Below, piece after piece: positions 22,241 to 35,506 of a stretch of 64,000 nt of DNA (positions are counted from its first letter, which is position 1; each line of letters starts with the position of its first letter). Source of the stretch: Otis tarda (Eukaryota; Chordata; Aves; Otidiformes; Otididae); NCBI GenBank assembly GCA_026413225.1, contig CM048552.1:211929553-211993552 (forward strand). The letters are read 5' to 3'. Below the pieces are notes generated by a model that ran no database searches, had not been told where the DNA came from, and was given only the letters and a program-made list of their open reading frames with translations. The position numbers and the translations under genes are program-made.

Positions 22241-25200
22241 GAGACAGAAAGAAATGTTTCCCGTAATAGGCTTGCATTCAGTGTTTTTAAATGCCATATG
22301 TTTTTGTGGGTAAGTAGTCATAAGAGTAAGCTCAGTTAGGGATGTCACTGACAATGAAAAATATTCCTCAGTTGTATCTTAGTGTTTCTCTCCCTTCCTT
22401 TTCTAGCATAAATTAGAAGATGGCTTCAAAGCCTGATTTGCAGCCAGGCCATAGATTTCTATTGGATGTGGGCAGCGATGCGTTCTCTAAGGTTTTCTAC
22501 CTGTAGTAAAGTTGAGCTATGTGGCAGATATACATCTTTAGGGTGTTAAGTGAAGTATTGTTGTTAAGTATACTACCTAGGGAACATACTAGATGACCAG
22601 TAAAATAAAAAAAAACCAACAAAATTCCAATCCACTCCTTCTCTTTGTGACAGATTTCCACACTACTGTTTATGCCGAAACGTAAAAGCTCCAAAAGGAC
22701 CACTTACACAGTTCACTTTGAGATATCAGAATCAGATGCTCAATAGATAGGTAATTAAAAGTTGTTGAATCTCTGTGTTTAAATGAAAAACTAATGAACT
22801 CTCCCACCATCACTAGCTCTTCCTATCTGCTGCTTTATTTGATTTTATGATGCCTTAACTTCCAAGCCTGTCCTTATTGAAGAAGCTTTTATCTAGAAAG
22901 TTGATGAGAACAGCATATGTTAGCTGTTCTCAAATGTGGTAGCACATAACACAGCAGCAGCATCGCGCCTTGCCTGCCTGGTACGACTGTAGCATCACTT
23001 CATTGTGCAAAGGGGCTCTTTAAAAAGCAGAGACGAAGAAGGCAGTTGACAGAGATGATGGCTGTGCTCACACGAAGTATTTCAAAAGAAACTCTAATTG
23101 GACTATCAGTGGAGCAGAGTCTTGGTTAATTGTGGCAGAAATGGTAATGAAATCAAGCATCAAAAGGGCTTCCTGAGGCTTTTGGAGGACAAAATCCCGC
23201 AATCTAAACAGTATTAATCCAAGTGGTCTCTAACAATTTATTTATATTAGTATACTTTCTCTGGTCAAGCTGGATCAGGGGCTACTCTAGGTTGTGAAAC
23301 ACATACGTGGGACCATTCTGGGCATCCAGCTGGTCCAGAATGGGTGCATTTCTGTACTATCAAACTCTTATGGATGGTCAAATCCAAACTATCTATTGAG
23401 AATGATGTTTGGTCCTTGCTAGCTGAACTGTGCACAGGAATCCAGAAGGTATTGGCTGACCAGAGCCAAAATCATGGTAGAGTCCGTTCATACAAATAAA
23501 TGGTATAGATTATCAAGTTACACTGGTTGGTACTGTTTAATTCACTACTGTCAAGCTAGTCTTTGGGGATGAAGGGACAAGGTAGCGTACTATGTCCCTC
23601 AGCAAGCACTTTGATTTGCTCATATTTAACGATGAAACAAAATTATCATGGCCTAAGTAATCACAAGTGAACATACCCTAAACAGACTTGTGAGAGCAGG
23701 GATCTGGATCCCTGCTTACAATGTCGACATTCACTTCTGCAAGCCTTTGCTGTTGGATCTTGTGTTATTTTATGTTGATATCGCAGGAGCATGTAGGTAA
23801 TGGAGAATGGTGACACCTCTTTCTATTAGGAAGAACAAACAATAGCATGTGCTTCATCATATCCCTGATCCACCCAGAGCTGTCTGCCACAAAACTAGAA
23901 AATCTGAGTTCACACGTGCTCACCAGGGACCTATTTAGAGTGTAGCAGCAAAATTGTCTGTACCGAGTATATTCCTTCCCTTTCCAACCTCCTCCAAATG
24001 CGACCAAGCAGGCTGCACATATGGCATCCCTAGAAAGCAATTGAACATCCTACACTGCTGGAGTTGCCAGGGTTGAGTGGCAATTTCTGCGCGATTGTTC
24101 TGCTCAGCATTGGGCCGGTGGAAAAAAAAATAGCCTGTGATGAGGGAATTAAAGGCTATTATAAAGTACGTATGCGTACAGGGGCTGATCTAAAATCACA
24201 CAAGAAATCTTATTTCTGTTCTTTGCTCACTTTTGAGTGCTCGACTTGGCAAACTTTGAGTTTCTTTAGCAAATACTTTTTTTTAGATGTAATTAAATAC
24301 AAAGATGGCTGTGGGTCTTTTAAGAGAACACTGTGGGTTGCACTTGTGTTAATCTACATGCTGGATTTAGTTCTAAGTCCAAGGAAACAAGTCATCAGGT
24401 TTTGTTAAGTTTTGTTATTGAGAGAGCTTTTCACACTGGTCTGAACCATTCACCTAGATTTATAGCACCTGAAAGTACTGTGCTGGATTTTGCCCGTGGT
24501 CTCTGGACAGAAGAAAATGTCTCTAGTGTCGTCAGTTGTCCTGTGTCACCCACTTTATCAGCTTTCCAGACTCTGCATTTGTATCCATTTGCCAAGCTTT
24601 TGTACAGGAGAAAAAAAAAAAAAAAAGATAATTTTTTCCCTCTCCAAATGAACTGTTGGAACAATATACTTTTTTTCCAGTTTTTGTAAAGAAAAATTAG
24701 AAAATAAATTAAAACTTTCTTAACCTGCTTTAGAAGTTCCCGTGCATTTCTTGTCCAAAGCAGTTAAAAAAATGAGATGCTCCTGAATACATGGGCAGAT
24801 CAAAGTTGTTCAGATCTCTTCAAAAAGTCGCCAAGCTGATAGGATTCTGCTTTAGAGCTCAGTTTTGATGATGCTGATGAGCACGCTGGCCCTGATCTAC
24901 AAGATGTGTACGTTCATACTGAATTTGAAGCACCTCCATCATGTTCTTGAAGTCACTAGATTTACTCAGGCTAAGTAAAGCTCGAGTTAGACCCCTGCTT
25001 TGAACATCAAAGGATTCTGAGATTGTAATTTTGTTAATTTTTCTTACATCAACTAGCACAGCCCAACTGGGGCTCCGGTGCTATTAGAACTTGCATGGTG
25101 ACTAGTAACACTAATGCAGTTTTCAGCTGATTTTAGGATTAAACCACAAGCAGCACTCTCAAATCATTTACTTCTCTTTATAATAAAATCACGTTCGTGT

Positions 25201-28200
25201 TCGGAAGAACAGAGGAGCAGCCAGCCATGTGAGAGATCAGCTCACGCATCAATTCCTACAGCGATATTTAAATCGTTAACCCTTAAACTGGGATACTGGA
25301 TTTAAACTCTGATCCCACCTCTGTTGTGCTGGGCTGATAGAAGACGACACGTATTGTTTGTGACTTTTAAACAGCAAACTGTATTTCTTAGGCTTTAAGC
25401 AACCTATTGTATTCATTTGGGAAAGCAGGTTTTCTGACAATATCTGGTAGAGATAATAAGGAAAGAAGCACATGAGAGGTTACTGATTTACCTGTGTAAA
25501 TTACACCAGTTTTAATTAGGGTCTCACAGTTTATATGTGTGTAATGAAATGGCATTTGTAAAATTATACTGTCCACAACAAGCTAGCCCAGAGTTTTAGT
25601 AATTGCAAAGCAAGGTACGGGGCCCTCTGGAAGGGCTGCCTGTCCTCATTTCTCTAATTGAAGTGAGTAGCCCAATGGGAAAACCATTATTTCTAATATT
25701 ATATACACAAATTAAAACTCCATTTAGAGGTACAGTGGGACCATCTTATAATTGACTTTGATCTTGAAGAAATATCTCAGTAATATTTATAGAAATATAG
25801 TCTCTGCCAGAAAGGGTATCTAGAAGGGAAAATATTATTTTACTGAGAAAGCCCTGAGCATGTGTAACACCAAATTTACTAGAGCTGTGGGGGCTGAAAT
25901 AAGTTTCTTCGGTGCAGTAAGCAGCCTAATAGCAGCGAAGCGTTGCTGAGGTCCACCTTTCACTTTCCTATTCTGCTTGCGCAATGGTGTAGATGGTGGA
26001 GGAAATTACACATTGTATTTAAGCAGAGAGCTCCTTGGATAAGCCACACCACTTTTATGTCTATTTTTTAATACAGGCTGACACTTTAAAAAATCCTCCT
26101 AAAAATATCCATAAAAATATTTACATATACCTTTTTTAAAACTACATTTTCCCCTTTCCTGCAGGAAATTGCAAGCGTCCAGCAAGCTACTATAGCACAA
26201 GAGGGGCCAGTGATCATCTATTAGCTTTTTGAATGGACAGGCAATCACTTGCAAGTCTTTGATCCTCGGGGGTAATTAGGAAGACACTGAATAGGAAGTG
26301 CTGACTCTTTGCATTGAGCAAACATTGGATTTAACTGCTTCATTTTATAACCTCTTTCTAGTCACTTCCTTGAAGGTTTCAAAGAAATGTGATGCTTCAG
26401 CTGGAAGCTTTTTATTCTTCCCTATTAAGAGCAATTGGGAACTAAATTAAAATACAAAATTTTCTCCTAAGAAGGAACTAATACTATTTGGTAGACCATC
26501 TGCTTCTATCTTGGAAATCTTTGATGCAGCTCTTCAGTCAGGAGGGGTCAAAGAATAACTATTTTGTGTCAAATCAAAGCAAGTAAATGCATTTGCAGCC
26601 AGGACTTGAGGTGATTACCACAATGCCTTCTTTTCCCAGGAGGCAGTTCCCACTTTGGTGGCAAAATTTTAACAGGAAGCTCCCCGTCATTTTAATTTCT
26701 CCTTTGCACATGGTGATTCTAACAGAGAGAAGGAGGAAACCTGAATTATCTCTGAAAGAATCACTTCTGATGCTTGCACGGTTTGAGCTCTGAACATGGA
26801 GAAATGGCCAGGCAACGGGCAGGGTCTCAGGTAGGACTGGATGTATCCCATAGCGTGTGTCTATACTGAGCTAGCTGTGACAGCACATACCTCTTACTTT
26901 AGGACATTTGAGGTTCTGAAAATAACACAAACACACACAACACAGCCATCTCATCTAATCCCTTCACCCAGGGATGGATGGATACAGATTCTCCAGTTCT
27001 CAGCGTGAAGAGCTCGCAGCCCAGCACAGTGTCTTTATCCCCAGTCTGTGAAGGCTTGTAAGCCCTTTTTTCCCATTGAAGGTGGATCACTGAGCAGTCA
27101 GGAAGCAGGGCAGATGGGGAATTTACAATAGTGAGCATGACCCTAAATGTCCCTCCTTGTGTCTTTTTTATTTTCCGTAACTATTGTCTTGTGTCAAATA
27201 AATCAACAGGCCAGGAAGCAGAGCCGTGGGACCTCCCAGCCGCAAGCTGAGAGTCTTCACTTAAACAACACCTAATCAAGCTGCCTTTTGGGCTCCGTTC
27301 CTTTGTGACCTGTTAGTTTTACATTTCTAACTGTGCGGCAACCCTGATCCAGACGTGTTGTGGAGAGCGCTGCGTGGAGTGTTCTCCATTCCCACGTGGT
27401 CACACTCCTGTCCTCTTGTGCAACCTCACATTCATTCAGGCAGAGGATGATTTTTGGATGGAGAGGTTTTCCATACCTTGACTAAGAGCTTTGAGGCAGA
27501 AGGAAAGCATTTACACATAGGAAATAACTTCAGATGCTAGAAATGATGCAGAGCGCTGTGCAGAGTTTTCTGTCACAAGGTAACTGCCGAAGTCCACACA
27601 AGACCTGGCCTGCAGGAATCCCTCTCTCCTTGCCCCACAGCCCCTGGCTCAGTGACCCGGGTGTGTACGTGTAAAGGTGTGAATTCATGATGTTACAGAC
27701 CGTTAGGACCTTTAGTCAAGATCCTGGATTTCAATTCCAGACCTGAGAACCTGTTAGGTTCTTGGGTATTAAATTACTCCAACACTCAAAATGTCCCATG
27801 CCCTGAGATGAACACCGACTTGGATCTGTCAGGTCCTGGACTTGACCTTACAAACAAGGAGAGCAGGAGCAATATATGGGATCCAGATTTGTTGTCCAGT
27901 AGGACCACAGAGCCACTTCATTCCTTGAGTCTTGCTGTGTTGGTATGTTCTACCACACTGGGACACAGAAACCTTGTCCAGCACTGAAATGGAACAGTAT
28001 AAGAGAAAAACAAACCAGTTGATTTCTTTTTTTTAATATTTGTTTTACTGTTTCTATTCTCATTAATCTTGCGTGCTTCTTCCCTGATTTATTGAAGATT
28101 GACAAACCAGTGATTATTTCATGCTGAAAGGCTCCTTTTCATAACATTGAATGTCACAAAAATATGATTAATTCTACAACAGTCAATTCTCCCACTTCTA

Positions 28201-28539
28201 CAGAAATCATATAATTTCAGTGTAGAGAGAGACAGTTATCCAGATAATTACAGTCAAGTTTATTCCAGAGACAGGAGTGAAAGCAATACATTTACTTGAG
28301 TCAAAATTGGCCCTGAGTAATTCAGTGGTAGAATTCAGCTTTTTTTTTTTCTTCAATTAGAAGAAAAAGCAAACCTCAGGTCTCATTTTAGAGAGTGTGT
28401 TACTGTAAGTCAGACGAACCTGAATGTTAAAGAAGAATACGTAACCACCACATATCTTGTACTCGATTCCACAAAAAGAGGGGAGAGCAAAGAAACAATA
28501 TATACCAATATCTTCTCAACCACTGACTGGGCTACAACT

Positions 28540-28740
28540 GGTTTTCCTATTCCAAGTCCCTTTTACTTTATTTCTTAGCTTTCCTTTGCTCTTCCTAACC
28601 ACCTTCTTTTTCTCAGTTTCTGTTATTCTGTGTTTTTCTCACCTTACTCCTCTTTCCTTCATGTTTTTATTCTTGTTCGTTATGGCGTCAGTGCTTCTCA
28701 GCTTTTCCTTCTCACACTGTCTTTTCCCATTTTCTCCTTT
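28540..28740 (+). repeat. Pyrimidine-rich tract
   Basis: About 200 bases strongly biased to C and T on the + strand, in words such as CTTTCCTTTGCTCTTCC and CTTACTCCTCTTTCCTTC. It is not a perfect repeat. It could bind PTB-type proteins in the transcript. The + strand open frame through it is hydrophobic low-complexity sequence and not a gene. Confidence 0.65.
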
Positions 28741-28931
28741 GCCCCGTGCTGCACTGTGAGGCTTTGGAAAACCATTCTCCCTACCAGGAGTGATCCTTCC
28801 ACTTGTGATGGCTTTGCCTTTGCTGTCACCAGTGCAGTGAGGGGCTTGTAGAAATCAGTGGATCCAAGCTCTTCTCCAGGTCTACCCAGTGTTCGTACAA
28901 CTGAGCTGAGGAGGGTGGAGTGGCTTTGCAG

Positions 28932-29213
28932 AGAATCATAGAATCTTTAAGGTTGGAAAAGACCTCCAAGATCATTAAGTCCAACCATCAATCTAACACC
29001 ACCATGCCCACTAAACCGTGTCCTGGAGTGCCACATCTACACTTTTTTTGAACACCTCCAGGGATGGTGACTCCACCACTTCCTTGGGCAGCCTGTTCCA
29101 GTGCCTGACCACTCTTTCAGTAAAGAAGTGTGTCCTAATATCCAACCTAAACCTGCCTTGTCACAACTTGAGGCCATTTCTTCTCATCCTATCACAAGTT
29201 ATTTGGGAGAAGA
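28932..29213 (-). mobile_element. CR1 LINE 3' end, divergent subfamily
   Basis: The tail complement GAATCATAGAATCTTTAAGG is followed by a 3' end different from the main copies: a CATCAATCTAACACCACCATG word and a CCACTAAACCGTGTCCTG word replace the CCCCCTGCAAGGAGCAGGG signature. The ORF2-end coding part is recognisable but diverged, and the copy stops after ATCCTATCACAAGTT. It is a separate CR1 subfamily. Confidence 0.9.
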
Positions 29214-29749
29214 GATTCAATGTCCTCAAGAAGGAGAGAAGCCTGGCTTTTCCAAAGCTTGTGCACTCTCCTGTGTTAATTCTGCAAAATATACTGTCAT
29301 CCTTAGATAAATACAGATTCAAAATATGGAGTGTTCTTCGTGTGAAGAGACTGATTAGGTTTCTCAAATGAGAAGCTCAAAAGGCTTTCTGTCTTGCCTG
29401 CATGCCGTTTACTCTCTGGGCTCACTGTAAATCCAGGCTGTGCACCGTGCCCATGGTGGTGATGATTAACTTGTTAATTTGTTGAGCTTCCATTCTGAGA
29501 AACTCTTTATTCATTGTTCAGGGTAAGATCAGTTGTTAACTGTAAAACAGTTGTCATTTTATTCATTCCTTAACTTCTCCAGGAGCTTTGCCCCAGTGAG
29601 GAACTGCCGGGCCAGCCACAGGACCTGCAGGACTTGGCTCTGAGAGGGCAAGCGAGGAGGTAGCAGCAGAGCCTGTGAGCCGCTGTGAGAGCGCGTTTAA
29701 CAAAAACTATGGAAGCAGCTGGTGGCTTCAGCCATAGCCTTAATTTCAA

Positions 29750-29815
29750 ACATCGTAATTAATTGGTTCGGTTATTTATTACACTGCTCTGGGCAAAGCA
29801 ACAAGCTAATAAAGG
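29750..29815. promoter_or_regulatory. TAATTAATT site cluster, candidate element
   Basis: CGTAATTAATTGG at 29755-29767 is a paired homeodomain-type site. It is followed by TTATTTATTAC and CAAGCTAATAAAGGGCC. No transposon match. Weak evidence based on motif content only. Confidence 0.2.
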
Positions 29816-30621
29816 GCCAGCCAGTGTGTTTTTCAATTTTTTTGCTGACTTGTGTGGTTTCTGGGGGTCTCATATGCTTCAGTAAGCATGTCTTGTCTTT
29901 TCTTCTCCCTGTGATCTATCACACTCATCTGCCTCTCTCTGCTAACTTCTTCGCTCCATCAACCTGTCCCAAGAGATGTCCATTTTGTTGACCATGTGAA
30001 TTATTATCTTTGTTTGTCCTTTTTCATCCTAAATGCTTTACCAATTTCTTTGTTCTCTGCTCCGCTGAGTAAGTTGTTTCCACTTCAGTGTTTTGCTGTG
30101 TCATAAGCAAGTGGCAATAATACAAAGATACCCAAAAGCCTGGGTCTCTTCAAAACAAACTTTAAAACAATGTTGTTCTTTATTTGGCTTAATAGCATCA
30201 GCTAATGTTGCTTATGGCCTCCACAAACAGCTGTGCAGTAGGAATAATGCAATAGAGAAAGAGATGATGTGTGAAAAGCTAAAGAGACATCATCCTGAGT
30301 ACTTGGTTCCACCAGTATGAACTTTGATTTATTTGGATGGTTAAATAGCTCAGCTGACGCTAAACTGTTTGTAAATTTGCTTTGCTAAAGTGAAGCTGCG
30401 TCCAAGAAATGAATAGCCACGTCACACTGAAATGCTGAGCTCAGCAATGTAATCAGACTCTGGAAGGACTGGAGTTTGACTTCCTTCTTTTCATCACCAA
30501 GGAGGTGGCCAGAGGTGACATAGGACTGAGGATAAGAGGGTTTATTCTGCCACAGAAAATTCTGTTGCCCACTCAGCAAGTTTCAGGGCACTTTTTGCTA
30601 GCATGTAGTTACCGTTAAAAG

Positions 30622-30648
30622 ATTGCGCAAGTCAAAGGTTTGACGTCA
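30622..30648. promoter_or_regulatory. C/EBP palindrome, TCF/nuclear-receptor-like site and full CRE
   Basis: ATTGCGCAA at 30622-30630 is the ideal C/EBP half-site pair. TCAAAGGT at 30632-30639 resembles a TCF/LEF or nuclear-receptor site. TGACGTCA at 30641-30648 is the full palindromic cAMP response element. Three sites of this quality within 27 bases, two with CpG, are unlikely in random intron sequence. The group ends 18 bases before a CR1 tail array. Function is inferred from motif consensus only. Confidence 0.45.
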
Positions 30649-30663
30649 GAACATGAGCATAAT

Positions 30664-30837
30664 CAAAGAATCATAGAATCATAGAATCGTAGAATCATAG
30701 AATCGTAGAATCATAGAATCATAGAATCATAGAATCGTAGAATGGTTTGAGTTGGAAGGGACCTTCAAAGGTCATCTAGTCCAACCCCCCTGCAAGGAGC
30801 AGGGACATCCCCAACCAGATCAGGTTGCTCAGAGCCT
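30664..30837 (-). mobile_element. CR1 LINE, very short 3' end with expanded tail
   Basis: Only about 90 bases of the CR1 3' end remain (through GTCCAACCCCCCTGCAAGG to GGTTGCTCAGAGCC) next to an expanded 8-base tail array at 30667-30746. Strong 5' truncation. Main subfamily. Confidence 0.93.
30667..30746 (-). repeat. 8-base tandem repeat, ten units (CR1 tail)
   Basis: Nine units of AGAATCAT or AGAATCGT followed by AGAATGGT, without interruption. Other CR1 copies in this window have one to three units. The CAT/CGT variants alternate irregularly. It is likely length-polymorphic. Confidence 0.95.
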
Positions 30838-32014
30838 AATGGGCCAGATGCCCTGGATGCCTTTATATGATCTAAGTTGTAGGTGCTGGAACAGCCCAGA
30901 GAGGACACGTGCAGCGTTTCCCCTAAGGATTGTTTCCATCCCAAGAGAAGACAGAAAAAAGATTTTTATTAGCCACGGGCAATACAACCAAAGTTTCTGC
31001 AAAGAGCATGTCATGAGGCTTCCTAGGCAGTGAAAGCTACATGGTATTTACCAAAAGGGTACACTTTAATGATTGTTAATTGCAGTGTGCTCTTTTAATA
31101 CATGGGAAGCCTTCAATATCGGAATATCTACTGAGCATCATGTTGGGGAGGGAGAGGGAGAAGGATGTGGGAGCTTTTAGAAGGGCCTTTGCTCTTTGTG
31201 AGCCACAGCTTACATCTAGCTGAGTGGAGGAAAAAAAAAAAAAAGCCAGAGGAAATGTCAACAGTGGGTTCAATTGACCTGGAGACAGAGAACATCAGGA
31301 ATCACAAACTCTTTTTACAGCTTCACTTTGCTTTTAGGAACATTAACAAAGTATATAAGTATAGGGGTCTGCCTCTCGTCCATGGTTCCAGGGTTTTTCC
31401 CTGATTATGGTCTTTTATTTTTTTTCCCCATAAGAAAGAACTTTTCATCAGTTTAGCACAGAACAGGGCTGATTTGTGCCTCTCCTAAACCATGTGCATC
31501 AACACTTTTGCACGTTCCACTGAAATGCAGAGCCCCAAAACACCCACTGCTGTTTCTCCTTAGCTTTTCATCATGAGTGTAGCTGTCAGGGGCAGCACGC
31601 AGAAGGATGAAACTTCCACTAGTTTGCCAATCAGCCACTACTGATATTTAGAAAATAGTAATGATAAACAATAATAAGGTGATTTCCTAATAACATACCT
31701 ACTACTGGAGTGTGTTTTCAAAGTAATCAGACTCCTTTTGCTGGTTTCAGGAAGTCTTTTTTTGGTTATTACCTACCTGCAGCAGAAATTGCACGATGTC
31801 TGTTTGCCTTATGAGTGGGACTTTTATCTTCTGCTTAGAAACACCCAATCAGAAGCCCTGAATCAAGCACTAATTCCAAGCTTTTGCACTCTGTTTTCTG
31901 AATGTTTTTTAAACCACTTAGTAATCAAAATGTTTTTCAAATAGTTCTCTGTGTTTCTCAGATTTTTGCAATTTTGTGTGCATCACGTGTGCAGATCTCA
32001 TTCTCGCAGGTCAT

Positions 32015-32370
32015 CATAGGAGACCTTCTTACAGCCTTTCAGTACTTAAAGAAAGATGGAGAGAGACTTTTTTTTCCAGGGCCTGTAGTGATAGGAGAAG
32101 GGGTAATGGCTTTAAGCTGAAAGAGGGGAGATTTAGATTGAATATAAGGAAGAAATTCTTCACTGTGAGGGTTGTGAGGCACTGGCACAGGTTGCCCGGA
32201 GAATCTGTGGATGCCCCATCCCTGTCAGTGTTCAAGGCCAGGCTGGACAGGGCTTTGAGCGACCTGGTCTGGTGGAAGGTGTCCCTGCCCAGGGCAGAGG
32301 GGCTGGAACTGCGTAGTCTTTAAAGATCCCTTCCAACCCAAGCCATTCTATGAATCTTTGATTCTATGAT
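32015..32370 (+). mobile_element. CR1 LINE 3' end, second subfamily
   Basis: The plus-strand translation includes RRGNGFKLKEGRFRLNIRKK, FFTVRVVRHWHRLPGE and DAPSLSVFKARLDRALSDLV. The 3' end reads GTGTCCCTGCCCAGGGCAGA and ends with ATTCTATGAATCTTTGATTC. The CCCAGGGCAGAGGGGCTGG word separates it from the main subfamily (CTTGCAGGGGGGTTGGAC). Truncated at the 5' side. The + strand open frame here is the tail of ORF2. Confidence 0.95.
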
Positions 32371-33739
32371 CTGTGTGATAGTGGCATCAATGTACACAAG
32401 AAGCTTTTTGCTTTAGACAAAATCCATTAACCAAAGACAAAAGTTAACATAATAATGCAGGTGTTTTATCTCTGTCTGATAACACAGTACCTATGTTACA
32501 GATAATTCTGTCATATTTTCTGTGTTGGGACATTGTAAGATGCTTTGCAAACATTTAGGAATGAGTGGTGACATGGCACGGTTGATTCACTCACTCAAGG
32601 GGACAGATAATGTGCAGAAGAGCCAGAGCACTTCCAGGCTACCGCTTCTGTCATTACGCTGAAGCAAGATATTCCCTTCATAAGACATTTCCTCTCAGGT
32701 GTTTTTCAATGTGTTTTGCATGCCTGGAAGAAATACTCATCGCTTTCCCACTACACCCAAAACGATACTGAGCTTTTCACCTCCATTTGCTTGCAGTAAT
32801 GATCTACAAGCAACAAATTCCTCCTAAGGAGAGAAAGGGGAGCAATGTGCTTTTGGGGAAGCAGTGGCCTTTCAATGTCTTCCTGAGAGTTTGTGTGGCA
32901 CTTAGGCTGTGGTATCCAGAGGACAGAGCAAGTCAAATGGTGACTTGAAAAAAAACCAAAAACCACTGCTTCAACTCCTGCCTGAACCAGTGATGCCCAG
33001 TATAAGCTCATGGAAATCATTGTAATATGAAGACATCTGGCAGATGGAGTTGGGATTAGGAAGTTAGGGCCAGCAGAGGCATGGGGACTGCTTGCTGTCC
33101 AGGATTGCCTGAGTTTGGAGGAGTGAGCAGTGCGGTTTTCATCTGTGGGGACTCCAGACATCTCTGGGGTTAAACATGGGAACCTGGATGTGCCCAGAGC
33201 ACTTTAGTCCCTGAGCTCTGTGACAGCTCAGTGGCACCTGGGTAACGCTGCGGTCCATGGAGAGCTCCGGTCTGAATGGCATCCTCAGGCAGCATCCACT
33301 ACTGAGCTGAGCACAAAACCTGCTGGTGGAGGGGTGCACGAAATGGCTGTTAGGGCTTGTGAACCTGAGAGCACAGAGTAAGTTAAGTGAGTTAACACAC
33401 AATCGCGTTTTAATTCCTAAACAAGTGAACTGAGTCAGTCCTTTAATCTGCTGTAGGTCTCTTTTCCCTTTCTGTGAAGCAGAAATAACAGATTCCTGCT
33501 TGATGAGGTTTTACGAGGTTAATAGCTGCGAAGTGCTCAGGCACTCTGATGATGAGGGCCGTATAAACACAAAGATATTATGCAAACATAGCAATGCCAA
33601 ATGCTTGATGCAAATTCTTTGCTCCCAGTCTGATTTCCTCTCTTCCCTCACAGTTTCTCTGCCAAGTTAATATACTCCTTTCAGAGGAAAATACTGGCCA
33701 CTCCGCCTAAAGTATCCTGGTTGAGTAGAACACCTAGTT

Positions 33740-33924
33740 TGGTAGAACACTGGAACGGGTTGCCCAGAGAGGTGGTGGATGCCCCATCCCTGGAAACGTT
33801 CAAGGCCAGGTTGGATGGAGCTCTGAGCAACCTGATCTGGTTGGAGATGTCCCTGCTTCTTGCTGGGGGGTTGGACTGGATGGGCTTCGAAGGTCCCTTC
33901 CAACCCTAACCTATGATTTTATGA
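33740..33924 (+). mobile_element. CR1 LINE 3' end, short
   Basis: It starts inside the ORF2-end coding part (TGGTAGAACACTGGAACGGG), continues through GATGCCCCATCCCTGG and ends at CTATGATTTTATGAG, a decayed tail. Main subfamily with several substitutions. Confidence 0.93.
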
Positions 33925-35506
33925 GTTACCAGTTGGGTTGGTAGCATTCCTTCTTGGTGTGTGTACTCATATAAAAATGTTTGAGTTTTGAAAAGGTCCT
34001 CAGGAGACTTTCCTTGCTGTGCTTCCTGGCTGTTTGGGAGTTTTAGGAGAGTATTTTATTTTTTCATGACTATGTTAACAAACCCAATCTCTGCTTACAT
34101 GGTAGAAGGAGAGTTTTGCTCTCGTCGTGTTTTGTGATGTTGTAGTAATGCAAAAAAAAAGCTTATTCATGTTGGTAAATGACAGATGACCTAATAGAAA
34201 CTGAAGTGGAAAAAAAAAAACCACTGATTTTGCTAAATTGCCTAAATGTACTGGTTTTGGAGAACTACTCAGATAACTTTTCAATCCTCTTGAAAAGATT
34301 GTTCCTGATGCACAGGTTTAAATGAACTAACCACTTGTCCCTGTCAGTGTTTGCCAAGCTCAGATGCATCTTTGTAAATAAAACGGGAACTATAGGCAAC
34401 GGAAATGCTCTTTCTTTACTGGTTTTGTTTATGTTAATCAGCTGTGATGCCAGGACCATTGTACAGTTTCTTGGAGAAATCGTAGTGTAAAGTATCGAGG
34501 CGTTCCCTTAAAAAAGAAATGTCATTCCAAGTGTAGCAAATACCAGATCATTTGGCTGTGTAGAGCCTGGAGCTAAACTGGATCCTGATTGAATATGAAA
34601 TGTTTACGTTGGGGACGGAAGAACTGATATGGGAAGCCACATTCTTTTGCTTTATATTTTCAAGGGGCAAGCATTAGTTGTGTAAGCATTTGATTTTCCA
34701 TACTCCTCATACATGTGTTTGCTTTTTAAGTATTCTGTCTTCTCCCTTGACTTCACTTGTCTTTACGTAACGCCTTGAAAGAGATTCATGTGTGCACTGG
34801 ATGACTTTGCATGGCCCAGAAACCTACAGAGAGCTATGCCCTGATATCACACGAATCTAAGTGGTGCTGCTTGTTTTCGAATCTTGGGGAGGTGTCTTTG
34901 ATCTGGATAGGAGAAGCTGAGTTGTCCTAAGGAGTGCTCAGTCATAGTCGCTCGCCTTTGTGCTGCTGATCACAAAGGTGTGTGCACAAGATGGATCTTA
35001 AATTGCGTTAGTTTTTACTTGATCTTATTCAGAAAAAAAAAAAACTGGCAGAGATGTCTATGAGAGCTTCTGGTGGGTAAAAAGAAAAAAAAAAGAACCT
35101 ATATAATACTCTATGAATACAGCAAAACAAAGCAGAGTGCAGCTTCCTGGGGTTTACTGGTGTGTTGATAAATAATATTCCTTGTATTTCTGTGTTCACT
35201 GCATTGTCATCCCAGCGTTGGGAGCTGTCTGAAACACTGTGCCTAGTTATTCTTCCACGCAGGCCACGAGTCAGGAGTGGTTTTACTGGAAGAAGCAGAG
35301 TGGATTGGTACAGGTCATCTAAAATTAGTGTGAGTGGGTGGAAAGACCTGGGGAGTTGGTATGGTAGAAACAGCAGGGGCTGTCTAATTCCCTTAATTCT
35401 TGTCTTAAAGCAATGACCAACCCACAGCAAGGGTTTAGAAAGCGCCCATGTAGTTCTGAAACTCTCCCAAACAGGAAAAGATGACTTTTCTCATTGCTCA
35501 CCACAG

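Larger units (their letters stand above)
13186..35506 (+). other. TENM4: TENM4 intron (22.3 kb), largest in the window
   Basis: No further teneurin exon or independent gene was found on either strand. CR1 fragments lie at 18759-19031, 20112-20512, 28932-29213, 30664-30837, 32015-32370 and 33740-33924. Candidate regulatory clusters lie at 14700-15010 (homeodomain-type sites), 22196-22240 (NKX palindrome), 29750-29815 (TAAT sites) and 30622-30648 (C/EBP plus CRE). Other content is a pyrimidine-rich stretch (28540-28740), a (CA) run near 16250 and short homopolymers. Repeat-free stretches such as 13.2-18.7 kb and 20.6-28.9 kb may hold conserved non-coding elements, which cannot be shown from one sequence. 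Confidence 0.85.

Noticed and set aside
32751-33161. 136-codon minus-strand open frame
   Set aside because: No recognised domain, no CpG or promoter features, unremarkable composition. Open frames of this size are expected by chance in 64 kb.
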